Shown one piece after another: positions 41,561-54,420 of a stretch of 64,000 nt of DNA. The notes under the pieces were generated by a model. That model did no database searches. It was not told the origin of the DNA and saw nothing but the letters and a program-made list of their open reading frames with translations. This DNA comes from Meloidogyne chitwoodi. Taxonomy: Eukaryota; Nematoda; Chromadorea; Rhabditida; Meloidogynidae. Every line of letters begins with the position of its first letter. Within the stretch, counting starts at the first letter, position 1. The stretch is taken from contig JACZZP010000007.1 of NCBI GenBank assembly GCA_015183035.1, positions 992,001 to 1,056,000 of the forward strand. Direction: 5' to 3'. Made by a program: the position numbers and the translations under genes.

Positions 41561-44500
41561 ATGAATAATAAAAATATAAATATTATTAACAACAAAAATA
41601 AATATAGCAGAAATAAAATAATTATAAAATTAATATCCAATTTATTATTTAATTATAATTTTTATTTATTATTTAATTTTAATTATTTATTTTTAAAATT
41701 AACAACAGCAACAAATAATAATAATCCTTCTAATATTTTCCCTTCTCCTCCACTAAAATATTTAAATTCAAATTGTGGTTTTCATTCAAAAAATTACACA
41801 ATTAAATGGGCATATGAACCAAAAAGTGGAAATGTTGTTTTTGTTATGAAAACAAAATTACCTCCTTCTCCTTTTAATTTATTAAATAATAATATTTCTT
41901 CTTTTTTTGATTCAAAAGAACAAAAAACACAGAAAATGCTTACAGGAATAGCGTTTGGAGATAAAGTAATTTAATTAATTTTATTTGTTTTTTTATTTGT
42001 TTTTATTTGTTTTTTATTTGTTTTTTATTTGTTTTTTATTTGTTTTTATTTGTTTTTTATTTGTTTTTATTTGTTTTTTATTTGTTTTTTTAAGGAACAA
42101 TTAGATTTTATTGGAATATCTTCAATTAATGATCAATTAGATTTAGTTAGTGGTCATGGAGAATGGCGTCTTAGACAAGAAGAAATTGGACATTTATTTT
42201 TTGACAGTGAAAATAAAAAAGTTGGTCCACAATTAATTAAAATGAGAAGACCTCTTCAAATAATTAGAGGAGATAATAATAATCAAAATAATAATAATAA
42301 TTCTTTACCTATTAGAGCAATTTCTTTAAAAAAACAATTGAAAGATGGAAGTGTTATTGCTGTAAGAAAATTAAATATTTTTTAATATATTTTTAAAAAA
42401 TATAATTTTTTTAAAAAGGAATTTGCACGACCATTAGCTGGTGATGGAGAGAAATTAAAAACTGATTTATCAAAATGCACTGTAAATTATTTTTATTTTT
42501 TAATTATTTTTTATATTAGAATTTTTTTCTTATTACAAAATGGATTAATTATAATAATTCAAATAATGAAGAAGAACTTCCCTCAATATTAACTACATCA
42601 TCTGCAAGTATTCGAAAAACAGTTTGTTCTTTAGTTGATGAATGTACAATTAATGCAAATGAAATTATTGGTTATGAGGAAAATGAAGGTAATATTAAAT
42701 TAATTATTTAAATTAAATTAATTTTTTAAGAAAAGAAAATGAAAGATTTGCCACCCCCAGTAGCATCATCTCCAGAATTTGCCCAATCAGTTGATATAAG
42801 TGGGAGAGGAGATCCATGTAAATTTATTGGTCCAACATATTCAATTGAATGGTGGATTGAAATTAATGAAAAAGGAGAGGAAATTGTTAATTTTTTAATG
42901 AAACAAAAACAAAGAAAAGGACATTGGTGGAGTGCTATTGGAATTGGAGATAATATGAGTGTAAGAAAATAATTAAAAATAAATTATTAAATTAATTAAT
43001 TTAAAGGATATGGATATAGGTGCAATATTTTTAGAAAATGGAGAGCCTAAAGCAATGATTGACTATTTTTCTAATAGTTATGAATTACCATTAAAAGATA
43101 CAAAACAAGATTGGAAATTAGATAAGAAATTAAGTAAATGGCCAAATAAATTATTTATTGATGATAATAATTCTGAAAATAATATTGAATTATATTTTTC
43201 TAGAAAAATGACTACAGAAGATATTGAAAAAGTATTTTTATTTATTTATTTTATTTTTAATTAAATTTAAAAAAAAAGGATAAAACAATGGATGGTTGTG
43301 TTTTATTTCAATTTGGTGCCAATTTAGGAGAATATGGATCTTCTCCTGGTTTTCGTTTACATAAACATCAGGATTGGCCTGATTTGTATAAAGCTTGTCA
43401 ACTTAAAAAATATTGTATTCGTCATAAAAGACAAAATGGAGGAAATAATAGGAACAATTTTGGTGAATTAAAAGTAAAATAATAATTTAGATAAAATTAA
43501 AGAGAAAAAATAAAATAATTAAAATTTAATAAATTAATTAATTTATTTTAAAGTAAGAAAAGTAAATAATATTCCACCAACATTGAGTCATTCAACAGAT
43601 GAAAAACAAAATGAAAATAATTTAAATAATAATTCAACAGATAAAGCAATTCAACTTTTAATGAAATCACTTGGACCTAAAATTGTTCAAACAGGTTATT
43701 TTAATTTAATAAAAATAAAAAATAATATTTAATAAATTATTTTAAGTATTAGAATCTGAAAAAGAAGAAAATTTATTAAATAAAACAAAAGAAGAAATTA
43801 ATGAAGAAAATAATAAAAACAATGGAAAAGCAACAATTATTCCTTTATTAATAAATTCAAATAAACAAAATAATGAGGGAATTCAAATAAGTGAAGAAGA
43901 TAATTTTAATAATGAAGATAATAAACAAAATGTTTGTATTTTTTTTAAATGTTTTTTTTATAATTTTATAAAATAAAGGAAAACAATAAAACATTAATTA
44001 TTTTATCAAAACGTCAAGAACAACAACAAATATTAAATAAACAAAATGTTTCAGATTTAAATAATAATATAACAAATAAAATAGAAACAAATGGAGGAGG
44101 AGGATTGTCTCAATCACCATTTTCTTTAAGTGCATTTATTGGTGGAGGAGAACAACAACAATTAAATTTTAATAATGAGTCTGTACATGAAGGGAATGAA
44201 AGTAATTAAAAATAAATTTAAAATAAATAAAAAATAATTTTAAGGTTCTTCAACAATTTCATCAATTCCACAAAGTGGAGGAGGTGGAATAACTTCAGAA
44301 AATGGAATATTTCCTTTAAATAATAATAATAATAATAATACATTAAGTAATACTACTAATAATATATTACCTTCACCTCCACGTTTTGGAATTAGTCAAA
44401 TGCTTCAAGAAGAAAATAACGATAATAATAAAACAATTAATTTAACAAATATATCTTCTTCAACATCTCCCTCTAATTTAGAAGAAAATAATAATATTAA

Positions 44501-45783
44501 TAATAATAATATAAGCAATGATTTTACAACTATTTCTTTAATTTCTTCTAATGAAAATCAAACAACAATAACATCAACAAATAACAATGAAGTAATAAAT
44601 CAAACAACAATAATATCCTCAACAACAGAAACATCTAAAAACATTGAAGAAAATTCCCAAAAAACAACAAATATAGTAGAAACAACAACTAAAGAAAATC
44701 TAACAAACAATGTTTTAACAACAACTGAACTTTTCTTGAATGAAACAAATAATTTAAATAATAATAATAAAACAAATGAAAGTCCAACAATAAAAACAAC
44801 ATTATTTCCTATTGAAACAAAATTATCAAATAATACAATAAATTCTGAATTAATAGAGAATACAACAATCTCATCAGATATTTTAAATTTAGAAGAAGAT
44901 TTAAATAATACAACTTTAACTTCTATTGGAACATCTACAATTGAAAGGTTAAAAAAATAATTTTTTAAAAATTTTTGTTTAGAAAAAATATTAAAAAAAT
45001 TTTTAAAGAAAAATCTTTTTTTCTAAGCACACATTCAACAACATTGCTGATAAACACATCAACAGAATCAAATACAAAAACATCACAAAAAACAACCAAA
45101 AATACACCAACAAATGTTTATCGAACAATAAAAGAAACAGAAAAACATGAAAGGGAAACAACAATTAATATTAAAGAAAACATGTTTACAAATTCACAAA
45201 CAATTGAAGCAACAACAAAAAAAGAAAATAATAAAAATACAAGTATTTCTCCCTTTAATGGATCAAATGAACAACCAGAGGAACGTGGTATTAAATTACC
45301 AGTTGTAACAAGTAAGTAAGAATATTTAAAAACTAATAATCTATATATATATAACTGAAAATGTTTGTCCCGATGTCTGTTTCAGTTTTTTGTTTATTTT
45401 TGCTAGCGTAGAAGGACGCCCGAAGGGTGACCAATTCGCTAGTTAGAATATATTTGAGAAATTAACAAAAAGAATCTGATAAATTTATAAATTTTTAAAA
45501 ATTTTAATTAATTTTCTCTATCAAACAAAGGCAAATGTGATGCACTACGTCCCGACTTGGCAATTTGTCACTCTTACATGGATACTTATATTGAACGAGT
45601 TAAGGATTGGTCAGAAAGACATGGCGAACCATTAGAAAGGCAATATCCAAAGGTAAAAAATTAAATAAAACAATTGATAAATAATTTTAACTAAAATAGG
45701 CATGTCGTTTACTCAGTGCTGTTCCACATGTGTCAACTTTATGTTGCCAATTATTCACAGATAGATGTGCAGATTTTGTTTAA
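41561..45783 (+). CDS. Secreted/cell-surface protein with two DOMON domains and a Thr/Asn-rich stalk
   Basis: DOMON domains bind haem or sugars and occur in dopamine beta-hydroxylase-like and extracellular redox proteins. Domain 1 starts at CGFHSKNYTIKWAYEPKSG (about residue 70) and runs through MLTGIAFGDK and the GPQLIKMRRP strand. Domain 2 starts at CKFIGPTYSIEWWIEINEKG and runs through WWSAIGIGDNMS, ELYFSRKMTTED and GCVLFQFGANLGEYG. A stalk of several hundred residues rich in N, T, S and E follows (44240-45310). A Cys-rich end carries CDALRPDLAICHSYMDTYIE, CRLLSAVPHVSTLCCQLF and DRCADFV. The N-terminus has a hydrophobic, F/L/N-rich stretch that could be an uncleaved signal anchor. The exact function is unknown. 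ATG follows an acceptor (TTTATTAG). Confidence 0.78.
41981..42090. repeat. TTTATTTG-type microsatellite in a DOMON intron
   Basis: About ten imperfect copies of an 11-13-bp unit built on TTTATTTGTTTT fill almost the whole intron up to the acceptor TTTTTTTAAG. It probably varies in length between individuals. Confidence 0.9.
45340..45442 (+). mobile_element. Short Helitron-like insertion in a DOMON intron
   Basis: The segment begins TCTATATATATATAACTG and ends CGCTAG next to T, agreeing with the TC start and CTRR end of Helitrons; inverted GCTAGCG (45412)/CGCTAG (45438) may form the terminal hairpin. It is richer in G+C than the intron around it. No coding content. The assignment is weak. Confidence 0.35.
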
Positions 45784-46235
45784 TAATTTGTTTTCAAAAT
45801 ATTTCCTTATTTTTTTATTTATAAATTAGATCGTCATAAATTTTAATTTTGTAAACCTTGTTTAGTTATTTTGTTAATTTAAAATTAAAAGCATTCAACC
45901 TTCAAAAACTTTTAATAAAAGATACAAAATAAAGTACATTTTATTAATTTAGCAAATTATCCTTTTTAAATTATAAAAAGCAAGTATTGTTTTTTTAAAT
46001 TTTATTTAATTATTATATGGCAACTTATTAATGAAAAATAAAACAAAAATGATACATAGAATGATAATTAACTAAAAAGATACAAAATAAACTTAAAAAA
46101 TATAAAGTAGTCTCATAACAAAAAGCTGAAAAAATTCTAATAGATAAATAAAAAATAATTCATAATAAAAATTAATTTTTTTTGATTAGTTAAATTATTA
46201 AGTCATTTTAGAATAGAAATATTTATATCACAACA
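45784..46235. other. Convergent 3' region, DOMON gene and AP-3 beta
   Basis: 3' ends of two convergent genes. A+T-rich with several AATAAA-like words on both strands; no gene seen. Confidence 0.5.
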
Positions 46236-49200
46236 TTAATTACCAACAAAATGTTTAGACAACTCCTGAGCCAACATTGAAGCAAATGCAATGTTCTCAC
46301 AATTAATTTGCATAAAAAAAGTTGAGGAATTGATTGTATTTTGTTCTGATTTTAACTCTTGTGTTTCTTTCGGAAAAAATGAAATTAATACAAGTATTTT
46401 ATGTGAAACAGTTTGTGCAGCAAAACAAAACTAAAAAATAAAAGAAAAATTTATGAGGAAAAAAATACATTCATTCCAAGTAAAACTTCATCATCAACGT
46501 TGACTTGCTTACAATTACACATTTTGTATAATTCACGAGATAAAACCACATTTAAAGGAAGTTTAATGTTATCTATTTTTATTTGGTTCATTCCACTGAG
46601 TTTGGCTCGTTGTTTTAAAAAATCAGTTTTAGTTATTTGAACAGCTTCAATTTGTTCACCATATGGAGCCTTTAAATAAAATTATTAAAAAGAGACCATT
46701 AAATCCCGTCTTACTTGTACTTCAAATTTGGAATTTCTTTCACCATCAGCCCATTTTACTGTCCAATCAGATGCTTTTGCACTATCACCAAAATCAATTC
46801 CAATAGTTACTCGTCGACGTTCACCTTCACCTAGACCATTAAGAGTAATTGGACCACTTGTTTGAAGTGAACACTTTTTTAATAATATATAATTATTTAA
46901 AAATATCTTACAGTAGAAGCTGGTGCCAAATGAACATTACTTGCATTTATTTGAGTATTTTTAAAATAAATTTGTAATTCCAGGCAAACCATTGAACTAG
47001 AAAAAAGACATGGAGAACGGCAAAAACGACCAACAATCGAAAGACCACCGGAAACGATTGGATTTACAAAATTGAACTGAAAAAAGAAATAAATTTTGTT
47101 AATAAAGTAATTTATTTTAAAATTAAAATTAACAGTGAATTCTTCCATTGCCCATTGTGTTGATGCACGAAGCCAAGGAGAACGTCTAATTGGCATATCA
47201 ATAGTAGGTAAAATAGAACTTGTTGATGAAATGGCATTAATTGAAGAAGATCCAAAATCAATTTCCAACAAGAGTAAATCTTCTGTATCAAAATGATTAT
47301 TCCCATTATTAGTTGTTTTCGAGGATTTTGAGACTTTTGGTATTTCACTCTTCTTATTAGGCAGCGATTCTTTTATTTCTTTGTAAGTTTGACGTTCATC
47401 ATTATTTGATGAATCAGCTAAAAATAAAAGATATAAGAACTCAAGAATATTATGTATAATGATTCTAACCAAGTATTCATAAATATGTTATACTATTTAG
47501 ATGTTTAAACTTTTAAATATTAATAACTAACCTTCTTCATCTTCACTTTCTCCATCTTCCTCCTCATCTTCATATTCTTCTTCATCTTCCTCTTCATCCT
47601 CTTCTAAACTAGACTCAACACTTTTATATTCATCTTCAATATCTAATTCAATCTTTTTTTTATTTGTGACCTCAGAAGCAGCTTCGAGAGAATCAGAAGG
47701 AGGTAATGAACAAGCACCCCGACGTATGCTTGGATCAGGTTGAACTTTTGGAAAATCAGGAAGATGCTCATAACCAAAACATTTCTGAACAAAATTTTTA
47801 ATTTTCTTATTTTTAAACCTGATTCAAAAGATGAGATAAAGTGCCTAGCTGAAAATGTTCAACGCGATCAGCGAATGGATTTTGCATAAGTGGGGCAGGA
47901 CGATCATTTAGAAATATATCCAAAGGAAATTTCACTAATTTTTCTTCATTTATAAAGTTTTTTTCAAAGGATGTATTATTTGTAATTGCTTCATCAGTAG
48001 ATAATTCATCTGATTTTATTGCTGAATCATTATTAAAATTATCATCAAATATTTTTTGTTCAGCAAAAGAAGTGTGTGGTACTTAAAAACAAATTTAATT
48101 TTGTTTAGGATATAATCTTAAATTTAACAATTAGAAAAGAGTATATTTCGTAAGAAACGACAACGATCTCGAATGTCATAAGAGCGATCATAACGAGCTA
48201 ATTGGAAAATATAATTAATAAGTAAATCTATTTTGTTGTTTTTATTGCTATTAGTTGTTTCTGTAATCCAAATTCGGACAGCTAAATTGAGTGCTTGAAG
48301 CTAAAAAAAAATATACAAATTTAATAATAACAAATAACATTCAATTACTTTAACACAATCAGCTTCATCTGCAAATGTTTTTGCTACTTTTCTCAATAAA
48401 TCTGGAGCTATATATGGCACTTTATCAATATGTATACCAATTAACCAGAGAATGCACGCACGAGCTAATGGAGCCTAATATAAAAATTTAAAAAAAAATA
48501 ATAAAATTGACAAATTTTATAACCTTAACATTTTCCATAAGATGGGAAACTTTTTTAAGTAAAAGCAATGGAGCATCCGAATGTAATAAACGTTTTAAAA
48601 CAACAACAGCAACACAAACAATTTCTTCACGAGTATTTGGTTCTGAAATTATACGAACTAATGTAGCCAAACAAGTTTCAGACGCTGCTGAAGGGACTGC
48701 TAAAGCACAACGACCTATTGCTTCGACGGCTTCTTCAGCTAAATCAGTCATTTGCATATAAGCCTTAAAATATAATTGAAAAAGAAAATATTTTAAAAAA
48801 GTTAATTATCCTAGAATTTGTGTAAATATAATAAAATTAAAAAAAAAAGTACAAAAAATGAATATAAATTTAACCTGTAATTCTCTAATAATAAGTTGCA
48901 CATTAGACTCATCTACCAAACAAGTCAAGACATTCAATTTTAATTTTTTAACTTGCATTGTATCAGAAGAACGAACAAAAAAATTTTTTAAAAATGGCAA
49001 AAACAAAGTCTAAAATTAAATATTTTTTCTTAATCTTAGAAAAAAGAACCTTGTTAACAGCCAAAATTTTTTCTTTTTTATTTTTCTCTCCTTCTCCCCC
49101 ATCATTTATTTTTTCATTTTCCCATCTAGCATTATTTGAACATATCATACTTGCAATATTAACAAGAACAATATAAGAAACTTCATTTGTCCCACGTAAA

Positions 49201-50549
49201 AGACGAACAAGAGCACGTGGGACTGCTGAAATTTGGGCAAATGGAGCAATATAATAAAGTAATTGGGCAACAGCCTAAAAAATTTGTTGAATAATAAAGA
49301 AAACAATTTAAACAAAACCATAACAACGGCAGGGTTTCGACTCTGTAATAAAGGGCGGACAGCAACAAGGAGAAGATTGTGATCGGGGTCAAGTGTTTGC
49401 GAAAATTTCTGCTTGAAAAAATAAAAGATTGATTAAAAATATAATTTACCATTTTATTTAATTGACTATCGTCATCACTTTGATCACTATTTTTATCACT
49501 TGCATTGCTTATTTTGCTTATAATATTTTGTCTGATTGGCGAATTAATGTCAAAAGGTGCTAAAAATTGAGTACGTGCATAACGTGTTAATAATCCAATC
49601 ATAACAATCTGTCCCCTAAATAAATTGTAAAATAAAAATAAAATAAAAAACCATTCATCAATATCAGCTAATGCTCGACAAAGTAATCTAAAATGTCTGT
49701 GCAATAAATCCAAACGTTCAGGACATGTTTTCTCGAATGCATAGACAGCTGATCCGAGAACGAGTGTTCGCTTATCGCCTTTAAAAATTCGAAATGAATT
49801 TAAAATACAAATTCTTATATTTAAAAACCTAATAAAAAATCAATGCATTCAATCAGTTGATTTTGTAATTCCGGATCAAGAGAAAATAATTTAGGAATGG
49901 CATGAGCTGCAACTTTACGTACATAGGGACTCATATCGCGTACAGATTCGCGAATAGCTAACATCATTACAGGAGCAATCATTTGCACTCGAATTGATGA
50001 AAGAACACGAAGGGCACTAGCCTATATATGAAAAGAAAATTTAAAATAAAAATAAAAAATACTCTTATCAATTGATTTGGATCTTTGAGACCACGTTGAA
50101 AAGTGCTTATTGAAAGAAGAGCCAAATCTTGTTGCTCTTCAGCATAACGAACCAAATAAACATAAACTAACTTTTTAAGCTAAAAAAAGTTTAAAAAATA
50201 AAAAATATATATACTTCTAAATTCTTTGCAGCAACATTCTTAACAACAGCGGGAAATAAATCAGAAACATCTTTACCGCGTGCAACCATCTGTTATTGAG
50301 ATTAAATAGATAACTAGAATAAAAAATTACATTAATTATCCGCCGCATTGCTTCCATTTTAACATTCTCCTTGTTGCTATCAAGCATCACTTTTAAGTCG
50401 TTAAATTTTCTATATTAAAAAATTTTTAATGTTTTGTTATCGAAATATCAAAATAAAAAAATAACAAACCCCTTATTATCCAATATTGTACCACTTTCAG
50501 CAATCTCAATCTCAGGAGTATTTGTCATAGAAGGATAAGACATTCGCAT
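46236..50549 (-). CDS. AP3B1: AP-3 complex beta subunit
   Basis: Large subunit of the AP-3 coat, which sorts cargo to lysosomes and lysosome-related organelles. Minus-strand order: [20 protein letters not shown], the adaptin trunk with [45 protein letters not shown] (AP-3/AP-1 beta signature), [30 protein letters not shown], then [12 protein letters not shown] strongly acidic hinge (47520-47660, runs of E, D and S) follows, as in animal AP-3 beta. The ear has [13 protein letters not shown] and ends [27 protein letters not shown]. About 15 short introns. The first of two in-frame ATGs (50547-50549) was chosen. Confidence 0.9.
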
Positions 50550-50822
50550 TTGTCAAAAGATAAAAGTTTGAGAAAATTATATTAGTAAAAAATAATTCTC
50601 AAACCCAAATAAATTTTTTAGAGTTTTTGCACAAAAATAATTCCGCAAATCCTGTCCCGCATCGATTTTTTAGAAAACCCGCATGCGGGATACTTTTTGT
50701 CAACGGACTTTACGTCAACGGACCATCTGTCAATAATTTTTGTCAATATACTTTAAGTCAACGGACTTTTCGTCAATAATTAAAATATTTTTATAATACA
50801 TAATTAAGGAGCTAGTCTATAT

Positions 50823-51004
50823 TAGAGATAGGAACGGGATCGGGTCCCGATCCCGATTTCCCGATCCCTTTTCCCGGTTTTTTGAGACACCGGGATGAAA
50901 CCGGGATCGGGACTTCCCGATTTTCCCGATCCGGGTCCCTCCCGATCGACAATTTTTAAATTTCCCGTTTCCCGATCCCGATTTTTTCAAAATTCCTATC
51001 TCTA
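50823..51004. mobile_element. 182-bp hAT-like MITE nested in the larger transposon
   Basis: Starts TAGAGATAGGAA and ends TTCCTATCTCTA, perfect 12-bp inverted ends. The interior is full of CCCGATCCCGA/TCGGGATCGGG words in both orientations. The flanks GTCTATAT (50815-50822) and GTCTATGT (51005-51012) form an 8-bp target duplication with one mismatch. The 8-bp duplication and TAGAGATGGG-like ends fit hAT elements. Confidence 0.82.
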
Positions 51005-51119
51005 GTCTATGTTTGTCCGAGTTTTTATTGTAAACTGATTGGGGAAGTAGAAGTTGGGGTTTATAGTTTTTTTAAAAGTTCGATACTATATAAACAGCGT
51101 ATTTTACCATTCTCCTGTT

Positions 51120-51840
51120 CTACTAGCAGCGCCAACGTCTGTGAGCTACGACAACATCTACGAGCAACGTCAACGGTCTACGAGCTACGCTACCGGCGAT
51201 TGTTCTATGGGCCAAGGTTTTGCGAGCTACGCTAACGGCGGTGGTGCTTGAGACTAAGGTTTGGCGAGCTACGCTAACGGCGTTGGTTCTAGAGACTAAA
51301 GTTTGGCGAGCTACGCTAACGGCGTTGGTTCTAGAGACTTAGGTCTTAGGAGCTAAGCTAAGGCGTTTGTTCAATAAACTGGTGTCTTAGGAGCTAAGCT
51401 AAGGCGTTTGTTCAATAAACTGGTGTCTTAGGAGCCACGCTAAGGCGTTAGTTCTATGAGCCAAGGTTCTACGAACAGCGTCAACTGTCTGTGAGCTACG
51501 ACAACATCTACGAGCAACGTCAACGGTCTACGAGCTACGCTACCGGCGATTATTCTATGGGCCAAGGTTTTGCGAGCTACGCTAACGGCGGTGGTGCTTG
51601 AGACTAAGGTTTGGCGAGCTACGCTAACGGCGTTGGTTCTAGAGACTTAGGTCTTAGGAGCTAAGCTAAGGCGTTTGTTCAATAAACTGGTGTCTTAGGA
51701 GCTAAGCTAAGGCGTTTGTTCAATAAACTGGTGTCTTAGGAGCCACGCTAAGGCGTTGGTTCTATGTGCCAAGGTTCTATAAGTATGCTAACGTCTATAA
51801 AATACGCCAACGTCTACAAGCTACGACAACAATGATAGTT
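51120..51840 (+). repeat. GC-rich minisatellite with 21/42-bp units and ~355-bp higher order
   Basis: The core GAGCTACGCTAACGGCG returns about every 42 bp, with a half-unit period near 21 bp in the GTCTACGAGC part. Three unit types occur: GGTTTGGCGAGCTACGC, TCTTAGGAGCTAAGC and TCTACGAGCAACG. The order of types is repeated as a block: 51137-51470 and 51490-51770 match closely. G+C is much higher than anywhere else in the window. A TATATAAA at 51087-51094 precedes a 65-codon open frame into the array, but stop codons interrupt most units, so coding is unlikely. Confidence 0.85.
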
Positions 51841-52522
51841 CTATGATAGTGGTATGTGAGGTCAGTGAAAGTAGGAGATCGACTTCCTCTATTATTTCTT
51901 TTTTAATTTTGTATATTCTTTGGCGCGTTTAGGAGCCAGTGTCGACAGTGAACTTAAATGATTCATGCTTGATCATGATTTAATTAGTATGTTATAGTCT
52001 ATTCTTGGTAAAGTTATTGTTTAGACGATTGTTTTTGTTATAGTAATTTGGTATTAGGTGATTAAATTAAAAAGAAAATGCTTGGACAATACCCTCCCAG
52101 ACGTCACCAACATTAAGATCAACACAAAATTTTTTTCCATAACCACCTTATTAATAACCACAACAACTTAATTACATACTGTAAATAATAAAGGTACATT
52201 TTACATTGAACTGTAACATTCAAAACTAAATTCCCGTTTCTTTTAAAAAATTTGTTTATTGACGAAAAGTCCGTTGACATAAAGTCCAATGACGAAAAGT
52301 ATTGACGAATGGTCCATTGACATAAATTCTGTTGACGAAAAGTCGTGCCACCATTTCAACTTTGTTAATCCTAAACTCTTGGGTTGCGACAAAACGACAT
52401 TGACAAAATGATCACAACAATACTTTTTTGTTTCTATTTTTTCATTTTGTTTAACATAATATTTGTTTTATTATTTTTTTTTCAAAATTTTTTGATAGTT
52501 TAGGAGGAAAATAAGTAAAATT

Positions 52523-54420
52523 ATGTCTTGCTCTGCAATATTTATTTTAGATCAGAAGGGAAATGTAAGTTATTTAATATTTATTTTATCATAAAATTAA
52601 GATTTAGGTCATAATGTCTCGAACTTTTCGTGGTGAAGTTGACGTTTCTTGCATTGAAAAATTTATGCCACTTCTTGTTGAACAAGAGGATGAGGGACGT
52701 TCCTCACCAATTATACAAAATGGAGAGCTTAGTTATATTTTTATCAAACACATGAATATATATTGTTGGTATTTTATTAATATTAATAAAAAATTTGTCC
52801 GTTAAAAAATTTAACTTTTTGGTCTTGTTTTTTTTTTAATTCCAGTGGTTGCGCTTTCCCAAAAAAATCCAAATGTGGCAATGATTCTTTCATTCCTCTA
52901 CAAATGTGTTGAGACTTTTGTCTGTTATTTTAAAGATTTAGAGGAAGAGTCTGTCCGTGACAATTTTGTCGTTATTTATGAATTGTTAGACGAAATGCTT
53001 GACTTTGGGTAAAATTTTTTTAAATTAGACCATATTTTAGTCTTGTTTTTTCAATTTATTAATAAATATCTTAACCTCGGTTTATTATTTTTTTTTTACA
53101 TTCAAGTTATCCGCAAACAACTGAACCTCGTATTTTACAAGAATATATAACACAAGAAACACATAGATTAGAAATTGCTCCTCGTCCACCAATGGCTGTT
53201 ACAAATGCTGTTTCATGGCGTTCAGAAGGAATAAAATATAGAAAGAATGAAGTATTTTTAGATGTCATTGAATCAGTTAATCTTTTGGTTTGTAAAAAAA
53301 TATTTTAAAAATTAAATATTTAATTAAAAAGGCTAATGCAAATGGAACTGTACTTCGTAGTGAGATTGTTGGATCAATTCGAATGCGTGTTATCCTCTCT
53401 GGGATGCCCGAATTACGACTTGGTCTAAATGATAAAGTGTTATTTCAGGCAATTAGAAGTATTTTTCATTTAAAACAAAATTAATTTTATTTTAGAAAAT
53501 TTTAGAAATTTTAAATCCTATAAATTTAAATTTTGAAGTAAATTTATTTAAATAAATTTTCTAAAAATATCCATTTGCAGAAGGTCGTGGCAAAGCTGTA
53601 GAATTGGAAGATGTAAAGTTTAATCAATGTGTTCGCTTATCTCATTTTGAAAGTGATAGAACAATTTCATTCATTCCGCCAGATGGAGAATTTGAATTAA
53701 TGAGTTATCGTCTATCCAGTGCACAAATAAAGCCTTTAATTTGGGTACAAGTACAAATGGAAAAACATGCTCATTCACGTGTTGAATACATTGTAAAGGT
53801 TTGTATTTTGTTAACAACTTTTTGAAGACAAGTTATCAATTTTTTAAATTTCTAGAAATTAAATGCAAACATATCGAACAAAAAATGTTTTATTTTTTCG
53901 GAACACAACTTTAAATTAAATATAATCTTAATGAACATTTTCATAAAATTCAGGCCAAATCCCAATTCAAACGTCAATCAATTGCTAATCACGTTGAAAT
54001 TCAAGTTCCAGTTCAAAGCGATGCTGATTCTCCTAAATTTAAAAGTATTGTAGGCTCAGCACGTTATGCTCCAGAGAATGGAGCCTTTATTTGGACAATT
54101 CGAAGTTTTCCAGGTTTTTTTAATAAATAATTTTAAAAAAAATAAAAAATTTCTCAGGCGATCGTGAATATTTAATGCGTGCTCATTTTAGTCTACCATC
54201 TGTTGAATGTGATCAAAGTGAAGGAAAAGCTCCTGTCTATGTGAAATTTGAGATTCCATATTTTACCACTTCTGGTTTACAGGTAAGAAAATTTTTGAAA
54301 TTTTTATTTAAATAAAAATTGAAGGTTCGATATTTGAAAATCATCGAAAAAAGTGGTTACCAAGCACTTCCATGGGTACGCTATGTGACCCAGAATGGTG
54401 ATTACCAAATCCGAACATAA
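52523..54420 (+). CDS. AP1M1: AP-1 complex mu subunit
   Basis: Medium subunit of the clathrin adaptor AP-1, which reads YxxPhi sorting signals at the trans-Golgi and endosomes. Order: MSCSAIFILDQKGN, SRTFRGEVDVSCIEKFMPLL (longin-like N-domain), SVRDNFVVIYELLDEMLDFG, then YPQTTEPRILQEYITQE, NAVSWRSEGIKYRKNEVFLD (start of the mu homology domain), SGMPELRLGLNDKVLF, VKFNQCVRLSHFESDRTISF, and the end GYQALPWVRYVTQNGDYQIR. About 430 residues, family length. AP-1 is favoured over AP-2 by the WRSEGIKYRKNEVFLDV and SGYQALPWVRYVTQNGDYQ ends. All introns checked are in frame. Confidence 0.93.

Larger units (their letters stand above)
50688..52346. mobile_element. 1.66-kb inverted-repeat transposon carrying a minisatellite
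   Basis: The ends are inverted copies of about 87 bp: left 50690-50778, right 52255-52346. Each end is itself built from three to four diverged units of GTCAACGGACTTTTCGTCAA type. Between the ends lie a small hAT-like element and a GC-rich tandem array. No transposase was found, so the element is non-autonomous. The terminal bases cannot be fixed exactly and no target duplication was identified. Confidence 0.8.
50550..52522. other. Intergenic region between AP-3 beta and AP-1 mu, mostly transposon
   Basis: Divergent promoters of two coat-protein genes. Nearly all of it is the inverted-repeat element at 50688-52346. The remaining flanks are short and A+T-rich. Confidence 0.7.

Noticed and set aside
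48507..48761. Plus-strand open frame of 84 codons
   Set aside because: It is the antisense of an AP-3 beta trunk exon whose minus-strand translation clearly matches the family.
51054..51251. 65-codon open frame before and into the minisatellite, preceded by TATATAAA
   Set aside because: Most repeat units contain stop codons and the block repeat does not keep frame, so a protein is not supported.
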